Below, piece by piece: positions 1 through 10,002 of a DNA stretch of 64,000 nt. The notes beneath the pieces are model-generated. The model had not been told where the DNA came from. It ran no database searches and was given only the letters and a program-made list of their open reading frames with translations. A program made the translations under genes and the position numbers. Within the stretch, counting starts at the first letter, position 1; the number at the start of each line of letters is the position of its first letter. This DNA is from Carnobacterium jeotgali MS3 (GTDB lineage Bacteria; Bacillota; Bacilli; Lactobacillales; Carnobacteriaceae). Location: assembly GCF_000745125.1 (NCBI RefSeq), contig NZ_JQNF01000005.1, positions 1 through 64,000 on the forward strand. The letters are read 5' to 3'.

Positions 1-690
<690 letters not shown>

Positions 691-780
691 AAATTTTTTA
701 AACGGTGTAAGACGGTTTCAGAACGAAAAACGATTTTTAACTTATCCAGTTTTGAGAGAACAACGTTCTCTTGATTGAAA

Positions 781-901
781 TTGTGTGGTGATGATGGCAA
801 GAAGGTCACACCTGTTCCCATGCCGAACACAGAAGTTAAGCTTCTTAGCGCCGATGGTAGTGAAGGGTTTCCCTTTGTGAGAGTAGGACGTTGCCACGCA
901 A
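781..901 (+). rRNA. 5S ribosomal RNA
   Basis: This is a complete 5S rRNA about 120 nt long. It contains the conserved core CCTGTTCCCATGCCGAACAC and AGAAGTTAAGC. The 5' TTGTGTGG pairs with the 3' CCACGCAA to close helix I. It lies about 90 bp after the 23S gene, as in a standard rrn operon, with a terminator directly behind it. Confidence 0.95.
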
Positions 902-906
902 ATACA

Positions 907-937
907 AAAGACATCATCTTTGGATGGTGTCTTTTTT
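907..937 (+). terminator. rRNA operon terminator
   Basis: A 10-bp stem (AGACATCATC with GATGGTGTCT, including one G-U pair) is followed by a run of T. It ends the rRNA operon directly after 5S, so no tRNA genes follow in this operon. Confidence 0.85.
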
Positions 938-957
938 TGATATATGTTAATTTTAAA

Positions 958-1137
958 GGTCTTCGTTAACTAGTGAGTGTAGAAGCTGCTAAAAAGAGTC
1001 TTATGGAATAGACGGATATTGAACCTAAAGTCTTATGATTTTTTCAGACCTCGTACAATCCTATTGCTCCAGTAGTTATGTTGTGCATCAACTAAATTCA
1101 TCTATCTAGACTAGATAGTACTCAAAAAAATAGAGCC
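958..1137 (+). repeat. ISL3-type MITE, copy 1 (degenerate)
   Basis: This is a diverged non-coding copy of the element seen at 8275-8525 and 18749-18921. It shares GGAATAGACGGAT, CCTAAAGTCTTA, CAATCCTATT, ACTAAATTCATCTATC and the terminal TAGAGCC. The left end reads GGTCTTCGTTAACTAGTG, close to GGCTCTTCGTCAAATAGTG in the other copies. The right end is now part of the lctO terminator stem. No convincing target duplication remains, so this is probably the oldest copy. Confidence 0.6.
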
Positions 1138-1174
1138 TGTTAATGAATAGAAGTTCATTAACAGGCTCTATTTT
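1127..1174 (-). terminator. lctO terminator
   Basis: A 21-bp perfect stem (1127-1147 with 1154-1174) has a 6-nt loop and A/T tracts on both sides, so it can act in both directions. It lies just past the lctO stop codon. The arm nearer the element is formed partly by the right end of MITE copy 1. Confidence 0.85.
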
Positions 1175-1180
1175 AGTTAT

Positions 1181-2353
1181 TTAAGCGTGACGGTTGTCTA
1201 ACAAAACAGTATTTTTAATATCTTCGACTGTTTTTGTACCAGCAAGTTGCATAACAAGTTCAAGTTCATGTTTAAAATGATCAAAAACAGATTTTACACC
1301 TTGTGATCCGCCTAAAGCTAAACCATAAATAGCTGGACGGCCAATAGCTACTAAGTCAGCACCGCTGGCAAGAGCCTTAAAGACATGTTGACCACGACGA
1401 ACACCACTATCGAAGACAATCGGAACTTTTCTATCAACGGCTTCGGCAACTGTTTGCAATGAATCAAATGCAGCAGGGCCACCATCTAATTGGCGGCCAC
1501 CATGGTTAGTTACCCAAATTCCACCAGCACCTGATGCTAATGAGATTAAAGCGTCTTCTGCAGTTTGAACACCTTTAACAAAAACAGGTAAACCAGAGTA
1601 GGAAGCAATAAATTCGACATCTTTAGGACTAAGGGTTTGTTTTGAAGATCCATAAACAGCATCCATTGATTGTCCAACACCAGATTGGTAGGCTTGAACA
1701 ATGGGCATACCTAATGGGAATACAAAACCATTGCGCTTGTCGGCTTCACGATTTCCTCCAACAGTTGCATCGGCCGTTAATACAATTGCTTTTACTCCGT
1801 TGGCTTTTGCTTCATCTAAAATGTCTCTGTTGATTCCATCATCTTTACTCATATAGAACTGGAACCATTGTGGAGCACCAGCACCTGCTTGCGAAATTTC
1901 TTTAAAAGGTTTATTAGCATATGAACTGATAGTCATGATAGAACCAGATTCAGCAACAGCTTTTGCTGTGGCTGGTTCAGCAGCTACGTTAGCAAGTCCA
2001 TGTGAAGCTACAGGAGCCATGATGATTGGTGTAGATAACTCAGCTCCAAAAATAGAAGTGCTTTGATCTGGGTGTTCGATATTTTTTAATACGCGTGGAA
2101 CAATTAATTTGTGATTAAAGGATTCAATATTTTGTTTAATTGTCCATAAGTCTCCAGCTCCACTAGAAATATAGCCATATCCACCTTCTGGAATAACTTT
2201 TTTAGCTTCTAATTCAAGATCGAAAACATTGATTATATTTAAAGGTTTCTCCGCAGTACTTGCTTGATAAGGAATTTTATTAGCTTTAGTTGATTCTTCT
2301 TGTATGTTATCTAAGGAATGAGTTATTTTTACGTCTTTTTCAGTTTCTGTCAT
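1181..2353 (-). CDS. lctO: L-lactate oxidase (FMN-dependent alpha-hydroxy acid oxidase)
   Basis: The product is a 390-residue FMN enzyme that should oxidise L-lactate to pyruvate with O2, giving H2O2. The alpha-hydroxy acid oxidase fold is clear: YISSGAGD near 61, QFYMSK near 165, the catalytic-histidine motif NHGGRQ at 283-288, DSGVRRG at 315 and IGRP near 337. Length and motifs match Aerococcus/Enterococcus lactate oxidase rather than membrane L-lactate dehydrogenase. An N-terminal extension of about 35 residues precedes the conserved core. The start is supported by GGAGGG upstream of ATG. It is transcribed alone. A related 2-hydroxy acid oxidase with another substrate cannot be excluded. 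Confidence 0.88.
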   Translation of the reverse strand: MTETEKDVKITHSLDNIQEESTKANKIPYQASTAEKPLNIINVFDLELEAKKVIPEGGYGYISSGAGDLWTIKQNIESFNHKLIVPRVLKNIEHPDQSTSIFGAELSTPIIMAPVASHGLANVAAEPATAKAVAESGSIMTISSYANKPFKEISQAGAGAPQWFQFYMSKDDGINRDILDEAKANGVKAIVLTADATVGGNREADKRNGFVFPLGMPIVQAYQSGVGQSMDAVYGSSKQTLSPKDVEFIASYSGLPVFVKGVQTAEDALISLASGAGGIWVTNHGGRQLDGGPAAFDSLQTVAEAVDRKVPIVFDSGVRRGQHVFKALASGADLVAIGRPAIYGLALGGSQGVKSVFDHFKHELELVMQLAGTKTVEDIKNTVLLDNRHA

Positions 2354-2518
2354 GGTGTTCCCTCCAAAAAATAATAGTTTATGATAGTTTCTAGTTTACC
2401 ACTCTCATTAAAAATTTCAATTTTAATGAGAGAAATGCAGTAAAAAAGACTTAAGTGTGCTTATTTTTTTAAAATTGACAAAAATTTGTCTATGAAAGAG
2501 CAATAATTGAAAAAAAGG

Positions 2519-2569
2519 TTGACAAACCTAAATAGATTACTTACTATTTATAACCAATGATGCTATAAT
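2519..2569 (+). promoter_or_regulatory. Promoter region of the hxlR-type gene
   Basis: TTGACA (2519-2524) lies 17 bp before TACTAT (2542-2547). A second consensus -10, TATAAT (2564-2569), follows with a weak -35 at 2541. Either could drive the regulator gene. Transcripts from the second would begin just before AGAGGTG, a ribosome-binding site at 2578-2584. Confidence 0.55.
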
Positions 2570-2655
2570 GATAACAAAGAGGTGAAGAAAAAGCTGTCTT
2601 TTGCGAAACTAGGCAAAAGGAAATTTGCCCTAAATTTGAACACACATTTGCTATT

Positions 2656-2931
2656 TTGGGTAAAAAATGGATGGGACTTATCATTGACGTGTTATTAGAA
2701 GGTCCTCAACGCTTTAAAAATATTGCTGCTACTATTCCAAATGTAAGTGATCGCGTACTTGTAGAACGATTAAAAGAACTTGAACAAGAAGGTCTTGTAT
2801 CTCGTACAGTAGATCCAGATGCAGCGATGAGAGTTGCTTACAGCTTAACTGAAAAAGGGCAAGCCTTAAAAGTAGTGATGGATGATGTTCAAAAGTGGGC
2901 CGATGAATGGATATGTGTGTCAGAAGATTAA
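2656..2931 (+). CDS. HxlR-family winged-helix regulator, start codon unclear
   Basis: This is an HxlR/MarR-like winged-helix DNA-binding protein. The segment GKKWMGLIIDVLLEGPQRF and the wing region NVSDRVLVERLKELEQEGLV are typical. Homology clearly continues upstream of the TTG used here: in the same frame the DNA reads KEICPKFEHTFAIL, which contains the CP motif that opens HxlR domains. That frame is open back to 2575 but has no ATG, GTG or TTG upstream of 2656. A strong Shine-Dalgarno (AGAGGTG, 2578-2584) lies at the expected distance. One extra A in the A-run at 2588-2592 would join the domain frame to a GTG at 2582. So this may be a real frameshift, a sequence error, a rare start or a decaying gene. 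The target genes are unknown; lctO is the divergent neighbour. Confidence 0.65.
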   Translation: MGKKWMGLIIDVLLEGPQRFKNIAATIPNVSDRVLVERLKELEQEGLVSRTVDPDAAMRVAYSLTEKGQALKVVMDDVQKWADEWICVSED

Positions 2932-2947
2932 ATTCATTGAAAAGTAC

Positions 2948-2977
2948 TTGACCTTTAAGTCAAGATTACGTTAAACT
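2948..2977 (+). promoter_or_regulatory. Promoter of the pheST T-box transcript
   Basis: TTGACC (2948-2953) and TAAACT (2972-2977) are 18 bp apart and place the transcript start near 2984, just before the T-box leader. The -35 lies within a small inverted repeat (CTTGAC with GTCAAG). Confidence 0.45.
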
Positions 2978-3010
2978 AAATATATATGTAAATTGAATAG
3001 CAATAAATAC

Positions 3011-3265
3011 AATGATGGAAAAAAGTAATTTGAAGAATCTAAATTAGAGAGCAAGTGTCGTAGGCTGAAAACACTTGATTAGAGACCAAATGAACGTTCA
3101 CTTCCTGAGTTGACTTTGGGAATTACACTAAGCTAGTTAAAAGTAATGAATAAAGTTCCGGTCTACGCCGTTATGTAAATGAAGTGTGAATTTAGCGCAA
3201 GTTCAATTCAAACAAGGGTGGTACCGCGAATGTAGCCTCGTCCCTTTTAGGGATGGGGCTTTTTG
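3011..3265 (+). promoter_or_regulatory. T-box leader (tRNA-sensing attenuator) of pheST
   Basis: The leader contains the hallmark T-box sequence AGGGTGGTACCGCG at 3215-3228. It is followed by a terminator stem (CCTCGTCCCT with AGGGATGGGG) and T residues. Upstream are Stem I-like sequences, including AGAGAGCAAGTG. In this class uncharged tRNA binds the leader and favours the antiterminator. Phenylalanine specificity is inferred from the downstream pheST genes; I did not fix the specifier codon with certainty. Confidence 0.9.
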
Positions 3266-3337
3266 TGTGCTTAAAAATAGTCTGAAATAAGGTCTCGGTT
3301 GAGCGTAATTTATAAATTTATTTAAAGGAGAATCAGA

Positions 3338-4384
3338 ATGGATTTAAAAGATAATTTACACCTGTTAAGTAAGGAAGCTGTAGAAAAAATTGAAGCTGCT
3401 TCAGATTTAAAAGAACTAGATCAAGTACGTGTAGCCTACCTAGGGAAAAAAGGTCCAATTACGGAAATTTCAAAAGGAATGAAAACTGTCTCTGCTGAAG
3501 AACGTCCTATCCTCGGTGCACTTGTGAATGAAGTGAGAAATGAAATTACATCACAGTTAGAAGCGAAAAAAGCACGGTTAGAAATGGAAAAAATCAACCG
3601 TGATTTAGAAAATGAAGCGATTGATGTTACGTTACCAGGTAACTCAGTAGCTGTAGGGCAATCACATGTATTAACGCAGATAATGGAAGAGATTGAAGAT
3701 TTGTTTATTGGTATGGGGTATCAAATCATTGAAGGACCCGAAGTTGAAGAAGACAGCTACAACTTTGAACGAATGAATTTGCCTAAAGACCACCCAGCTC
3801 GTGATATGCAAGATACTTTTTATATTACAAATGAAATTCTATTGCGTACACACACTTCACCTGTTCAAGCTCGTACAATGGATAAACATGATTTTACAAA
3901 AGGGCCATTAAAAATGATCAGTCCCGGAAAAGTATATCGTCGTGACAGCGATGATGCGACTCACTCACATCAATTCCATCAAATGGAAGGGTTAGTTGTA
4001 GCGAAAGATATTACAATGGGAGATTTAAAAGGAACGTTAGAAGTTTTTGCTAAGAAATTATTTGGTTCAGAACGTGAAATCCGTTTACGCCCAAGTTATT
4101 TCCCTTTTACTGAACCATCTGTAGAAGTAGATGTTAGCTGTTTTAAATGTAATGGCAAAGGCTGTAATGTGTGTAAACAGACTGGGTGGATTGAGATTTT
4201 GGGAGCCGGAATGGTTCATCCAAATGTGCTTGAAATGTCTGGGATTGATGCAACAGTTTATAGTGGTTATGCGTTTGGCTTAGGACCAGACCGTGTTGCA
4301 ATGTTAAAATACGGGATTGATGATATCCGTCATTTTTATCAAAATGATGTTCGTTTCTTAAATCAATTCAAGGTAAAGGAGTAA
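3338..4384 (+). CDS. pheS: Phenylalanine--tRNA ligase alpha subunit
   Basis: This is the catalytic alpha subunit of the cytosolic alpha2-beta2 phenylalanyl-tRNA synthetase. The 348-residue length is normal for bacteria. It has an N-terminal coiled coil (about 1-90), then the class II catalytic core with [13 protein letters not shown], the motif 2 region [19 protein letters not shown], the substrate-pocket stretch [16 protein letters not shown], and the motif 3 end [25 protein letters not shown] precedes the ATG. It is 4 bp upstream of pheT and both are controlled by the T-box leader. Confidence 0.98.
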   Translation: MDLKDNLHLLSKEAVEKIEAASDLKELDQVRVAYLGKKGPITEISKGMKTVSAEERPILGALVNEVRNEITSQLEAKKARLEMEKINRDLENEAIDVTLPGNSVAVGQSHVLTQIMEEIEDLFIGMGYQIIEGPEVEEDSYNFERMNLPKDHPARDMQDTFYITNEILLRTHTSPVQARTMDKHDFTKGPLKMISPGKVYRRDSDDATHSHQFHQMEGLVVAKDITMGDLKGTLEVFAKKLFGSEREIRLRPSYFPFTEPSVEVDVSCFKCNGKGCNVCKQTGWIEILGAGMVHPNVLEMSGIDATVYSGYAFGLGPDRVAMLKYGIDDIRHFYQNDVRFLNQFKVKE

Positions 4385-4388
4385 GAAC

Positions 4389-6806
4389 ATGAATGTATCT
4401 TATCAATGGTTAAAAGAATATTTAGATTTATCAAATGTAACACCGGAAGCGTTGGCAGACAAAATGTCACGTACGGGAATTGAAATTGAAGATGTTGCTA
4501 TTCCGGAAACAGGCTTGAAAAAAATTGTAGTAGGACATGCAGTTGAAGTAGTGAATCATCCAGATTCAGATCATTTGCATATCTGCCAAGTGGATATTGG
4601 CGAAGAAGAATTATCACAAATTGTTTGTGGAGCTCCTAATATTGCTGCTGGACAAAAAATTATCGTTGCATTACCTGGAAGTCGTATCACTGGAAATGCA
4701 AAAATCAAAAAGGGTAAAATGCGTGGGCAAGTATCTAATGGGATGGTTTGCTCTTTAGCTGAATTGGGCTTTTCTGAAAAAGTTGTGCCTAAAAAATACG
4801 CTGATGGTATTTATGTATTGCCAGAACATGCAGTGCCTGGAGAACCAGTATTTCCTTATCTAGCAATGGATGATGCTATTCTTGAATTATCCATCACGCC
4901 TAACCGCGCAGATGCTTTGAGCATGAGAGGAGTTGCTCACGAAGTTGGGGCAATTTACGATCAACAACCTAAATTTCCTTCTTTCGAATTAACAGAAGAT
5001 AAAACTGATTCAGTTGCTAACTATATTAAAGTTGCTGTAGAAAATAGCGAAGATGCTCCAAGCTATAATGTTCGCATTGTTAAAGATGTGAAGGTTGCTG
5101 AAAGTCCGATGTGGTTGCAAACCAAATTGATGAATGCAGGTATTCGTCCTTTAAATAATATTGTAGATATTACTAACTATATCCTATTAGAATATGGACA
5201 ACCATTACATGCCTTTGATTATGATCAATTACAGTCAAAAGAGATCGTGGTTCGTCATGCTAACGATGGAGAGGCATTGGTCACTTTAGATGGAGTAGAA
5301 CGCTCATTAACACCTGAAGATATTGTAATCACAAATGGCGCTATACCTGTAGCTTTAGCAGGAACTATGGGTGGATTGGATTCAGAGATTGAAGATCGTA
5401 CGGTAACGGTAGCAATTGAAGCAGCTGTTTTTGATGCTATTTCAATTCGCAAAACGGCTAAGAAATACAACTTAAGAAGCGAATCTAGCTCTCGTTTTGA
5501 AAAAGGGATCAATCTAGCTACAATTACAACTGCTGGCGATCATGCTGCAGCTTTAATGGCTGAACTAGCTGGTGGAACGGTAGTAGCTGGTGTTGCATCT
5601 CAATCTATTTTAGCTGTTCAAGATAAAGTAGTCACTATTACATTAGAAAAAATCAACCGCTCATTAGGAACGTCCATTACCACTGAAGAAGTAACGGCTA
5701 TTTTTGATCGACTTGGTTTTAAAACTACTGAAAAAGAAGGGCTATTTGAAGTAGCAGTTCCACCACGTCGTTGGGACATTGCAATTGAAGCAGATTTAGT
5801 AGAAGAAGTCGCTCGTATTTTTGGATATGACAATTTACCATCTACCTTACCAATTAGTGCAGCTCAACCTGCAGCTTTGGATGACAAACAGCGTCTTGTA
5901 CGTCACACGCGCCGCTTTTTAGAAGGGGCTGGTTTATCACAGGCTATTAGCTATGTGTTGACTACTCCAGAAAAAGCTGCTCAATATATGATGCGAGAAA
6001 GTGAAGCAACTGAATTAGAAATGCCGATGAGTGAAGACCGCAGCACATTGCGGATGAACTTGTTAAGTGGATTATTAGATGATGCTAGTTACAATAAAGC
6101 GCGTAAAAATAAAGATGTGATGCTTTATGAGATTGGTCGTGTGTTTTATAAAGAAGCAACTCAAATATTGCCAATTGAAGAAGAACATTTTGCTGGAGTA
6201 TTAACAGGGTCTTTAGTAGAAAAAAATTGGAAAGACCAACCTCAAAAAGTAGATTTCTTTGTAATGAAAGGCATTTTAGAAGGACTTTTTGCTGAGTATG
6301 GTTTAATAGAAAAGGTTACATTTGTTTCTGATAACCAACGTGAAGGTATGCATCCTGGACGTACAGCTGCTCTTTATCTAGGGAACAAGGAAATTGGTTT
6401 TGCTGGTCAAATCCATCCTTTAGCAGCAAAAGCGTATGAATTAGATGAAACGTATGCTTTTGAAGTGAATTTACAAGCAATTGTAGAGGCTGATAAAGAA
6501 CCGACTATTTACGAAGCTATTCCAAAATTTCCTGGAATGACAAGAGACATTGCCATGTTGGTTGATGAAACCATTACAAATCAACAATTGGTAGACTTGA
6601 TTTATAAAAAAGGCGGCAAAAACTTAGTGAGTGTACGTCTATTTGATATCTATCAAGGTAAGAACATTGAAGACGGTAAAAAATCAATGGCTTATACGCT
6701 ATCGTACTTAAATCCTACTGCAACAATGGTGGAAGAAGAGGTTTCTAAAGCATTTGATAAAGTAACAAACGCATTAGTTGAAGAATATCAAGTTGTTGTG
6801 CGTTAA
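4389..6806 (+). CDS. pheT: Phenylalanine--tRNA ligase beta subunit
   Basis: This 805-residue beta subunit carries the expected domain order: an EMAP/tRNA-binding fold at about 39-150, the B3/B4 editing domain in the 210-400 range (with [11 protein letters not shown]), a B5 domain near 405-475, a non-catalytic synthetase-like core, and a C-terminal ferredoxin-like anticodon-binding domain ([16 protein letters not shown] onward). It recognises tRNA-Phe and edits mischarged Tyr. It is translated from the same operon as pheS, with a 4-bp gap. Confidence 0.98.
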   Translation: MNVSYQWLKEYLDLSNVTPEALADKMSRTGIEIEDVAIPETGLKKIVVGHAVEVVNHPDSDHLHICQVDIGEEELSQIVCGAPNIAAGQKIIVALPGSRITGNAKIKKGKMRGQVSNGMVCSLAELGFSEKVVPKKYADGIYVLPEHAVPGEPVFPYLAMDDAILELSITPNRADALSMRGVAHEVGAIYDQQPKFPSFELTEDKTDSVANYIKVAVENSEDAPSYNVRIVKDVKVAESPMWLQTKLMNAGIRPLNNIVDITNYILLEYGQPLHAFDYDQLQSKEIVVRHANDGEALVTLDGVERSLTPEDIVITNGAIPVALAGTMGGLDSEIEDRTVTVAIEAAVFDAISIRKTAKKYNLRSESSSRFEKGINLATITTAGDHAAALMAELAGGTVVAGVASQSILAVQDKVVTITLEKINRSLGTSITTEEVTAIFDRLGFKTTEKEGLFEVAVPPRRWDIAIEADLVEEVARIFGYDNLPSTLPISAAQPAALDDKQRLVRHTRRFLEGAGLSQAISYVLTTPEKAAQYMMRESEATELEMPMSEDRSTLRMNLLSGLLDDASYNKARKNKDVMLYEIGRVFYKEATQILPIEEEHFAGVLTGSLVEKNWKDQPQKVDFFVMKGILEGLFAEYGLIEKVTFVSDNQREGMHPGRTAALYLGNKEIGFAGQIHPLAAKAYELDETYAFEVNLQAIVEADKEPTIYEAIPKFPGMTRDIAMLVDETITNQQLVDLIYKKGGKNLVSVRLFDIYQGKNIEDGKKSMAYTLSYLNPTATMVEEEVSKAFDKVTNALVEEYQVVVR

Positions 6807-6821
6807 ATTAGCTAAAAAACA

Positions 6822-6853
6822 AAAAGTGTCTTGCTATACGCAAGGCACTTTTG
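6822..6853 (+). terminator. pheST terminator
   Basis: An imperfect stem (AAAAGTGTCTTG with CAAGGCACTTTT) has a 7-nt loop and ends in T residues. It lies 16 bp after the pheT stop. Confidence 0.75.
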
Positions 6854-6933
6854 TTATGCTAACAGATATTAATCTCGTTAAATGAGTTTTTCATTAGAGG
6901 GGATTTATAAAAAGGCTGTCCAGGGGGAACCAT

Positions 6934-8259
6934 ATGGGAAAGAAAGAATTGAAAAAAGAAGTAAGTGGTATTACAGCATTGACCGTTGTTGTTGGAACAG
7001 TTATAGGAGCGGGAATATTTTTTAAACCAACGGCTGTTTATGGAGCCGCTGGAGCTCCAGGGCTAGGATTGCTGGCTTGGTTTGTTGCAGGGATTATAAC
7101 GATTGCAGGTGGATTAACTGTTGCTGAAATTGGGACAATTTATCCTCAAACAGGTGGGATGATGATCTACTTAGAAAAAGTGTATGGCAGATGGCTGGGG
7201 TTTCTAGTTGGCTGGGCTCAAATGGTTATCTATTATCCGGCTAATATAGCTGCATTAGCTATTATTTTTGCTACCCAATTTGTTAATTTATTTGCTTTAT
7301 CAGATTCAACAATCGTACCAACGGCTATTCTAACGTCCATATTTTTAATGGGTGTGAATTTTTTAGGTACAAAATACAGTGGCTGGATTCAGACTCTGGC
7401 GACGATTTTAAAATTGATTCCGTTAGTAGTAATTATTGTAGCTGGATTGCTTTATCCTGGTGGAGGTGTGATACGATTAGTACCTTTTTCAGTAGAAACT
7501 CATCCAGTGCTCACAAGTTTTGGGTCTGCTCTTATCGCTACATTATTTGCCTATGATGGCTGGATTAATGTAGGGACGCTTGCCGGAGAAATGAAAAACC
7601 CTGGTAAGATGCTTCCGAAAGTCATTATCGGTGGATTATCAATTGTTATGGTTGTGTATTTATTGACCAATATTGCGTATTTATTTGTACTGGACAGCAG
7701 TCAGTTGGCAGGAACAGATACACCAGCTGCTTTAGTTGCTTCGCATCTTTTTGAAGGCATTGGTAGTAAGCTAGTTACAATAGGAATACTGGTCTCAGTA
7801 TTCGGGGGAATCAATGGGTATATCATTTCGGGTTTAAGAGTGCCTTATGCTTTAGCAACGCAAAAAATGTTGCCTTTTAGCGATTGGTTTGCTAGGATCA
7901 ACCCAAAAACGAACTTGCCTATCAATGGTGGGTTAGTTATGTTAGGTATTGCAATAGTGATGATTTTAACGGGTCAGTTTAACCAACTTACGGATTTAAT
8001 TGTTTTTGTTATTTGGTTTTTTATTACCTTAACGTTTATTGCAGTGATTATTTTAAGAAAGACCGAGCCGGATATTGAACGACCGTATAGAGTTCCTTTT
8101 TATCCAGTCATTCCATTAATTGCTATAATAGGAGGCTTATATATTATTTTTAATACCTTAATTGTTCAGCCGAAAAATGCCTTTATTGGTATTCTACTCA
8201 CCCTTATTGGGATTCCAATTTACTTTTATTGTAAAAAGAAATATGGATCACCTGAATAA
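6934..8259 (+). CDS. APC-family amino acid permease, SteT-like
   Basis: The product is a 441-residue inner-membrane amino acid transporter of the APC superfamily with about 12 hydrophobic segments. The N-terminal GTVIGAGIFFKP is the unwound TM1 substrate motif. GGLTVAEIG, PQTGG near 70 and ATLFAYDGWINVGTLAGEMKNP are very close to Bacillus subtilis SteT, a serine/threonine exchanger, so exchange of neutral amino acids is likely. The exact substrate is inferred. It stands alone after pheT, with GGGGG upstream of the ATG. Confidence 0.85.
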   Translation: MGKKELKKEVSGITALTVVVGTVIGAGIFFKPTAVYGAAGAPGLGLLAWFVAGIITIAGGLTVAEIGTIYPQTGGMMIYLEKVYGRWLGFLVGWAQMVIYYPANIAALAIIFATQFVNLFALSDSTIVPTAILTSIFLMGVNFLGTKYSGWIQTLATILKLIPLVVIIVAGLLYPGGGVIRLVPFSVETHPVLTSFGSALIATLFAYDGWINVGTLAGEMKNPGKMLPKVIIGGLSIVMVVYLLTNIAYLFVLDSSQLAGTDTPAALVASHLFEGIGSKLVTIGILVSVFGGINGYIISGLRVPYALATQKMLPFSDWFARINPKTNLPINGGLVMLGIAIVMILTGQFNQLTDLIVFVIWFFITLTFIAVIILRKTEPDIERPYRVPFYPVIPLIAIIGGLYIIFNTLIVQPKNAFIGILLTLIGIPIYFYCKKKYGSPE

Positions 8260-8266
8260 GGCTAAA

Positions 8267-8533
8267 CGACTTTAGGCTCTTCGTCAAATAGTATGGCTGC
8301 TTCTAAAAATTCTTTCGGAATAGACGGATTTGCTTGTAAGAGCCCTGGTACCGTCTTAAGCCTAAAGTCTTAAGAACTTTCAAGCCTCAAACATCGCTTA
8401 ATCGCTAAAGCGTTAAAGCGATATAATTCGCATTGAATACTTCACAGGGCTACAAGCAATCCTATTCCTCCAGAAGTGTTAAGCATGAACTAAATTCATC
8501 TATCCACACTAAAAAGTATAGAGCCCGACTTTA
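8267..8533 (+). mobile_element. ISL3-type MITE, copy 2, with 8-bp target duplication
   Basis: This is a 251-bp non-coding element (8275-8525) flanked by a perfect 8-bp direct repeat, CGACTTTA (8267-8274 and 8526-8533). The outer ends GGCTCT and AGAGCC are inverted repeats. Further in, AATAGTATGG on the left answers TTAGTGTGG on the right read in reverse. The ends resemble ISL3-family terminal repeats (GGCTCTTCGTCAAATAG type), and that family makes 8-bp duplications. The inside holds no gene. Arms 8317-8346 and 8445-8468 form an imperfect inverted repeat, so the transcript could fold. Confidence 0.8.
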
Positions 8534-8578
8534 AAAGCCTAAACTAACGGATTTTTTCTTCCGTTAGTTTAGGCTTTT
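8533..8578. terminator. Bidirectional terminator between permease and rnhC
   Basis: An 18-19-bp near-perfect stem (AAAAGCCTAAACTAACGG with its complement) has A/T tracts on both sides. It serves the converging permease and rnhC genes. MITE copy 2 inserted directly next to it. Confidence 0.85.
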
Positions 8579-8587
8579 GTTATTCAA

Positions 8588-9538
8588 TCAACGTACACCG
8601 CTAATTTTTTTGGCTTTTTCTGTATTTGCAAAATGCAACTTAGCGTATTTTCCGAGCAAAGGGATACCACCTTGTTTTAAGAGTTTTGCAGCAACTAAAT
8701 CACTATTACTGCCAGCACCAGAAGGTATTTTAATTCCCGCTTGTGCAGTTAATTCATCTAACCCTTTTAAGAAAGCATAGCGAGCAATGATGGAAGCTGC
8801 TGCAACAGCCAAATGATGCCCTTCCCCTTTTGTTTGAAAATAGACTGTTTCTTTTATTTGTTTGGTTTGATCGCTGATGTGTTTAAAATAAGTTGATGGA
8901 AGTTCAAATTGGTCAATTAAAATGCCGTCTGGTTTCTTTGGCTTAATTTTTTCAAGAACATGTCCCAAAGCTTGGTTATGTAAAACAGCCTTCATTTTTC
9001 CTTGTGTCATCGTTGGTTGTATGGCGTTGTATTTTTCAGGCATTACATTTAGTAAGCTATGAGGCAAGAAAGTAATCAAGTCTTTTGCAACGCGAATAAT
9101 TTCAGAATCTTTCATTTCCTTTGAATCACGCACGCCTAATTCTTTTAATAAAGCAAGTTGTGATTGATCCACATACGCAGCTACTACCGTTAATGGACCA
9201 AAATAACTACCTGTGCCAACTTCGTCACTGCCAATAACTGACCAGTCGCTAAACCCTTTTGGTAGAGGAACATTTAAAGACGTAGACGAAGAATTCTTCT
9301 TTTTAGCAGGGACCAGTGTCGCTTTTTCTTGCCAAATAGCGGCTTCATTTTGAGAAGTTGCACCTTGGAATAAAACTTTTCCAGAGTTATAAGCTGTTAT
9401 ATTGACGCCTCCTTTTTTCGCTGCGAAAAAACTACCAGGAGGAGTAGTTGATTTTAAATTGGTTGTATAATACTGTTTCATATTCGTTAACGTTTCTTTA
9501 GAAACTAGAAGTACTTCATTAGCCATTGTGTCACTCAT
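8588..9538 (-). CDS. rnhC: Ribonuclease HIII
   Basis: This 316-residue type 2 RNase H cleaves the RNA strand of RNA-DNA hybrids. The N-terminal TBP-like substrate-binding domain (about 1-90) marks HIII rather than HII. The catalytic domain opens with VIGSDEVGTGSYFGPL, which supplies acidic active-site residues, and DSKEMKDS and AAASIIARYAFL follow. The ATG used gives MSDTMANE; a second in-frame ATG four codons later is equally possible, and neither has a strong ribosome-binding site. It is divergent from zapA, a common Gram-positive arrangement. Confidence 0.95.
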   Translation of the reverse strand: MSDTMANEVLLVSKETLTNMKQYYTTNLKSTTPPGSFFAAKKGGVNITAYNSGKVLFQGATSQNEAAIWQEKATLVPAKKKNSSSTSLNVPLPKGFSDWSVIGSDEVGTGSYFGPLTVVAAYVDQSQLALLKELGVRDSKEMKDSEIIRVAKDLITFLPHSLLNVMPEKYNAIQPTMTQGKMKAVLHNQALGHVLEKIKPKKPDGILIDQFELPSTYFKHISDQTKQIKETVYFQTKGEGHHLAVAAASIIARYAFLKGLDELTAQAGIKIPSGAGSNSDLVAAKLLKQGGIPLLGKYAKLHFANTEKAKKISGVR

Positions 9539-9682
9539 TTCTTATTATTAATGAACTAACTAATAGTTTACCACATAATTCCAACCATTAAAAAAGGGTT
9601 ATTAAAATGAAATGAAAAAATGTGCAACTATTAGGCGATTCATGGTAAAATAAAGGAAATGTAATTTTTAGGAGGGACTGCC

Positions 9683-9979
9683 ATGTCAAAAGGGAAAATT
9701 CGGTATAAAACTACAATAGCAGGAAGACCCTACACGATTATCGGAGCTAGACCCGAAGAACACATGCGGTCAGTGTCTAAAATGGTAAATGAACAAATGC
9801 AACAGATTGAATCATTATCAAAAGGTTTAGACCCCGAACGTAGAGCAGTTTTAGTAGCAGTCAATGCTGTATCAGATCAAATTGAAATGCAGATAAAATT
9901 AGATACTATCCAAAAACGGGTAGCAGAATTAGAAAAGAAATTAGAGAAAGATCAGGAATTGGACATGAGCGAGGAATAA
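9683..9979 (+). CDS. zapA: Cell division protein ZapA
   Basis: This 98-residue protein promotes FtsZ bundling at the division ring. The N-terminal beta segment with YTIIGARPEEHMRSVSKMVN, followed by a long C-terminal helix predicted to coil (about 60-95), is typical of the Gram-positive ZapA/YshA type. AGGAGG lies just upstream of the ATG. It begins a cluster with cvpA and mutS2, the order seen in Bacillus (yshA-yshB-mutS2). Confidence 0.92.
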   Translation: MSKGKIRYKTTIAGRPYTIIGARPEEHMRSVSKMVNEQMQQIESLSKGLDPERRAVLVAVNAVSDQIEMQIKLDTIQKRVAELEKKLEKDQELDMSEE

Positions 9980-10002
9980 GTTCCTGAATGAAGGTGATCA
10001 GT

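Noticed and set aside
8577-8780. Small plus-strand frame opposite rnhC
   Set aside because: It is antisense to the well-supported RNase HIII gene and begins within its terminator.
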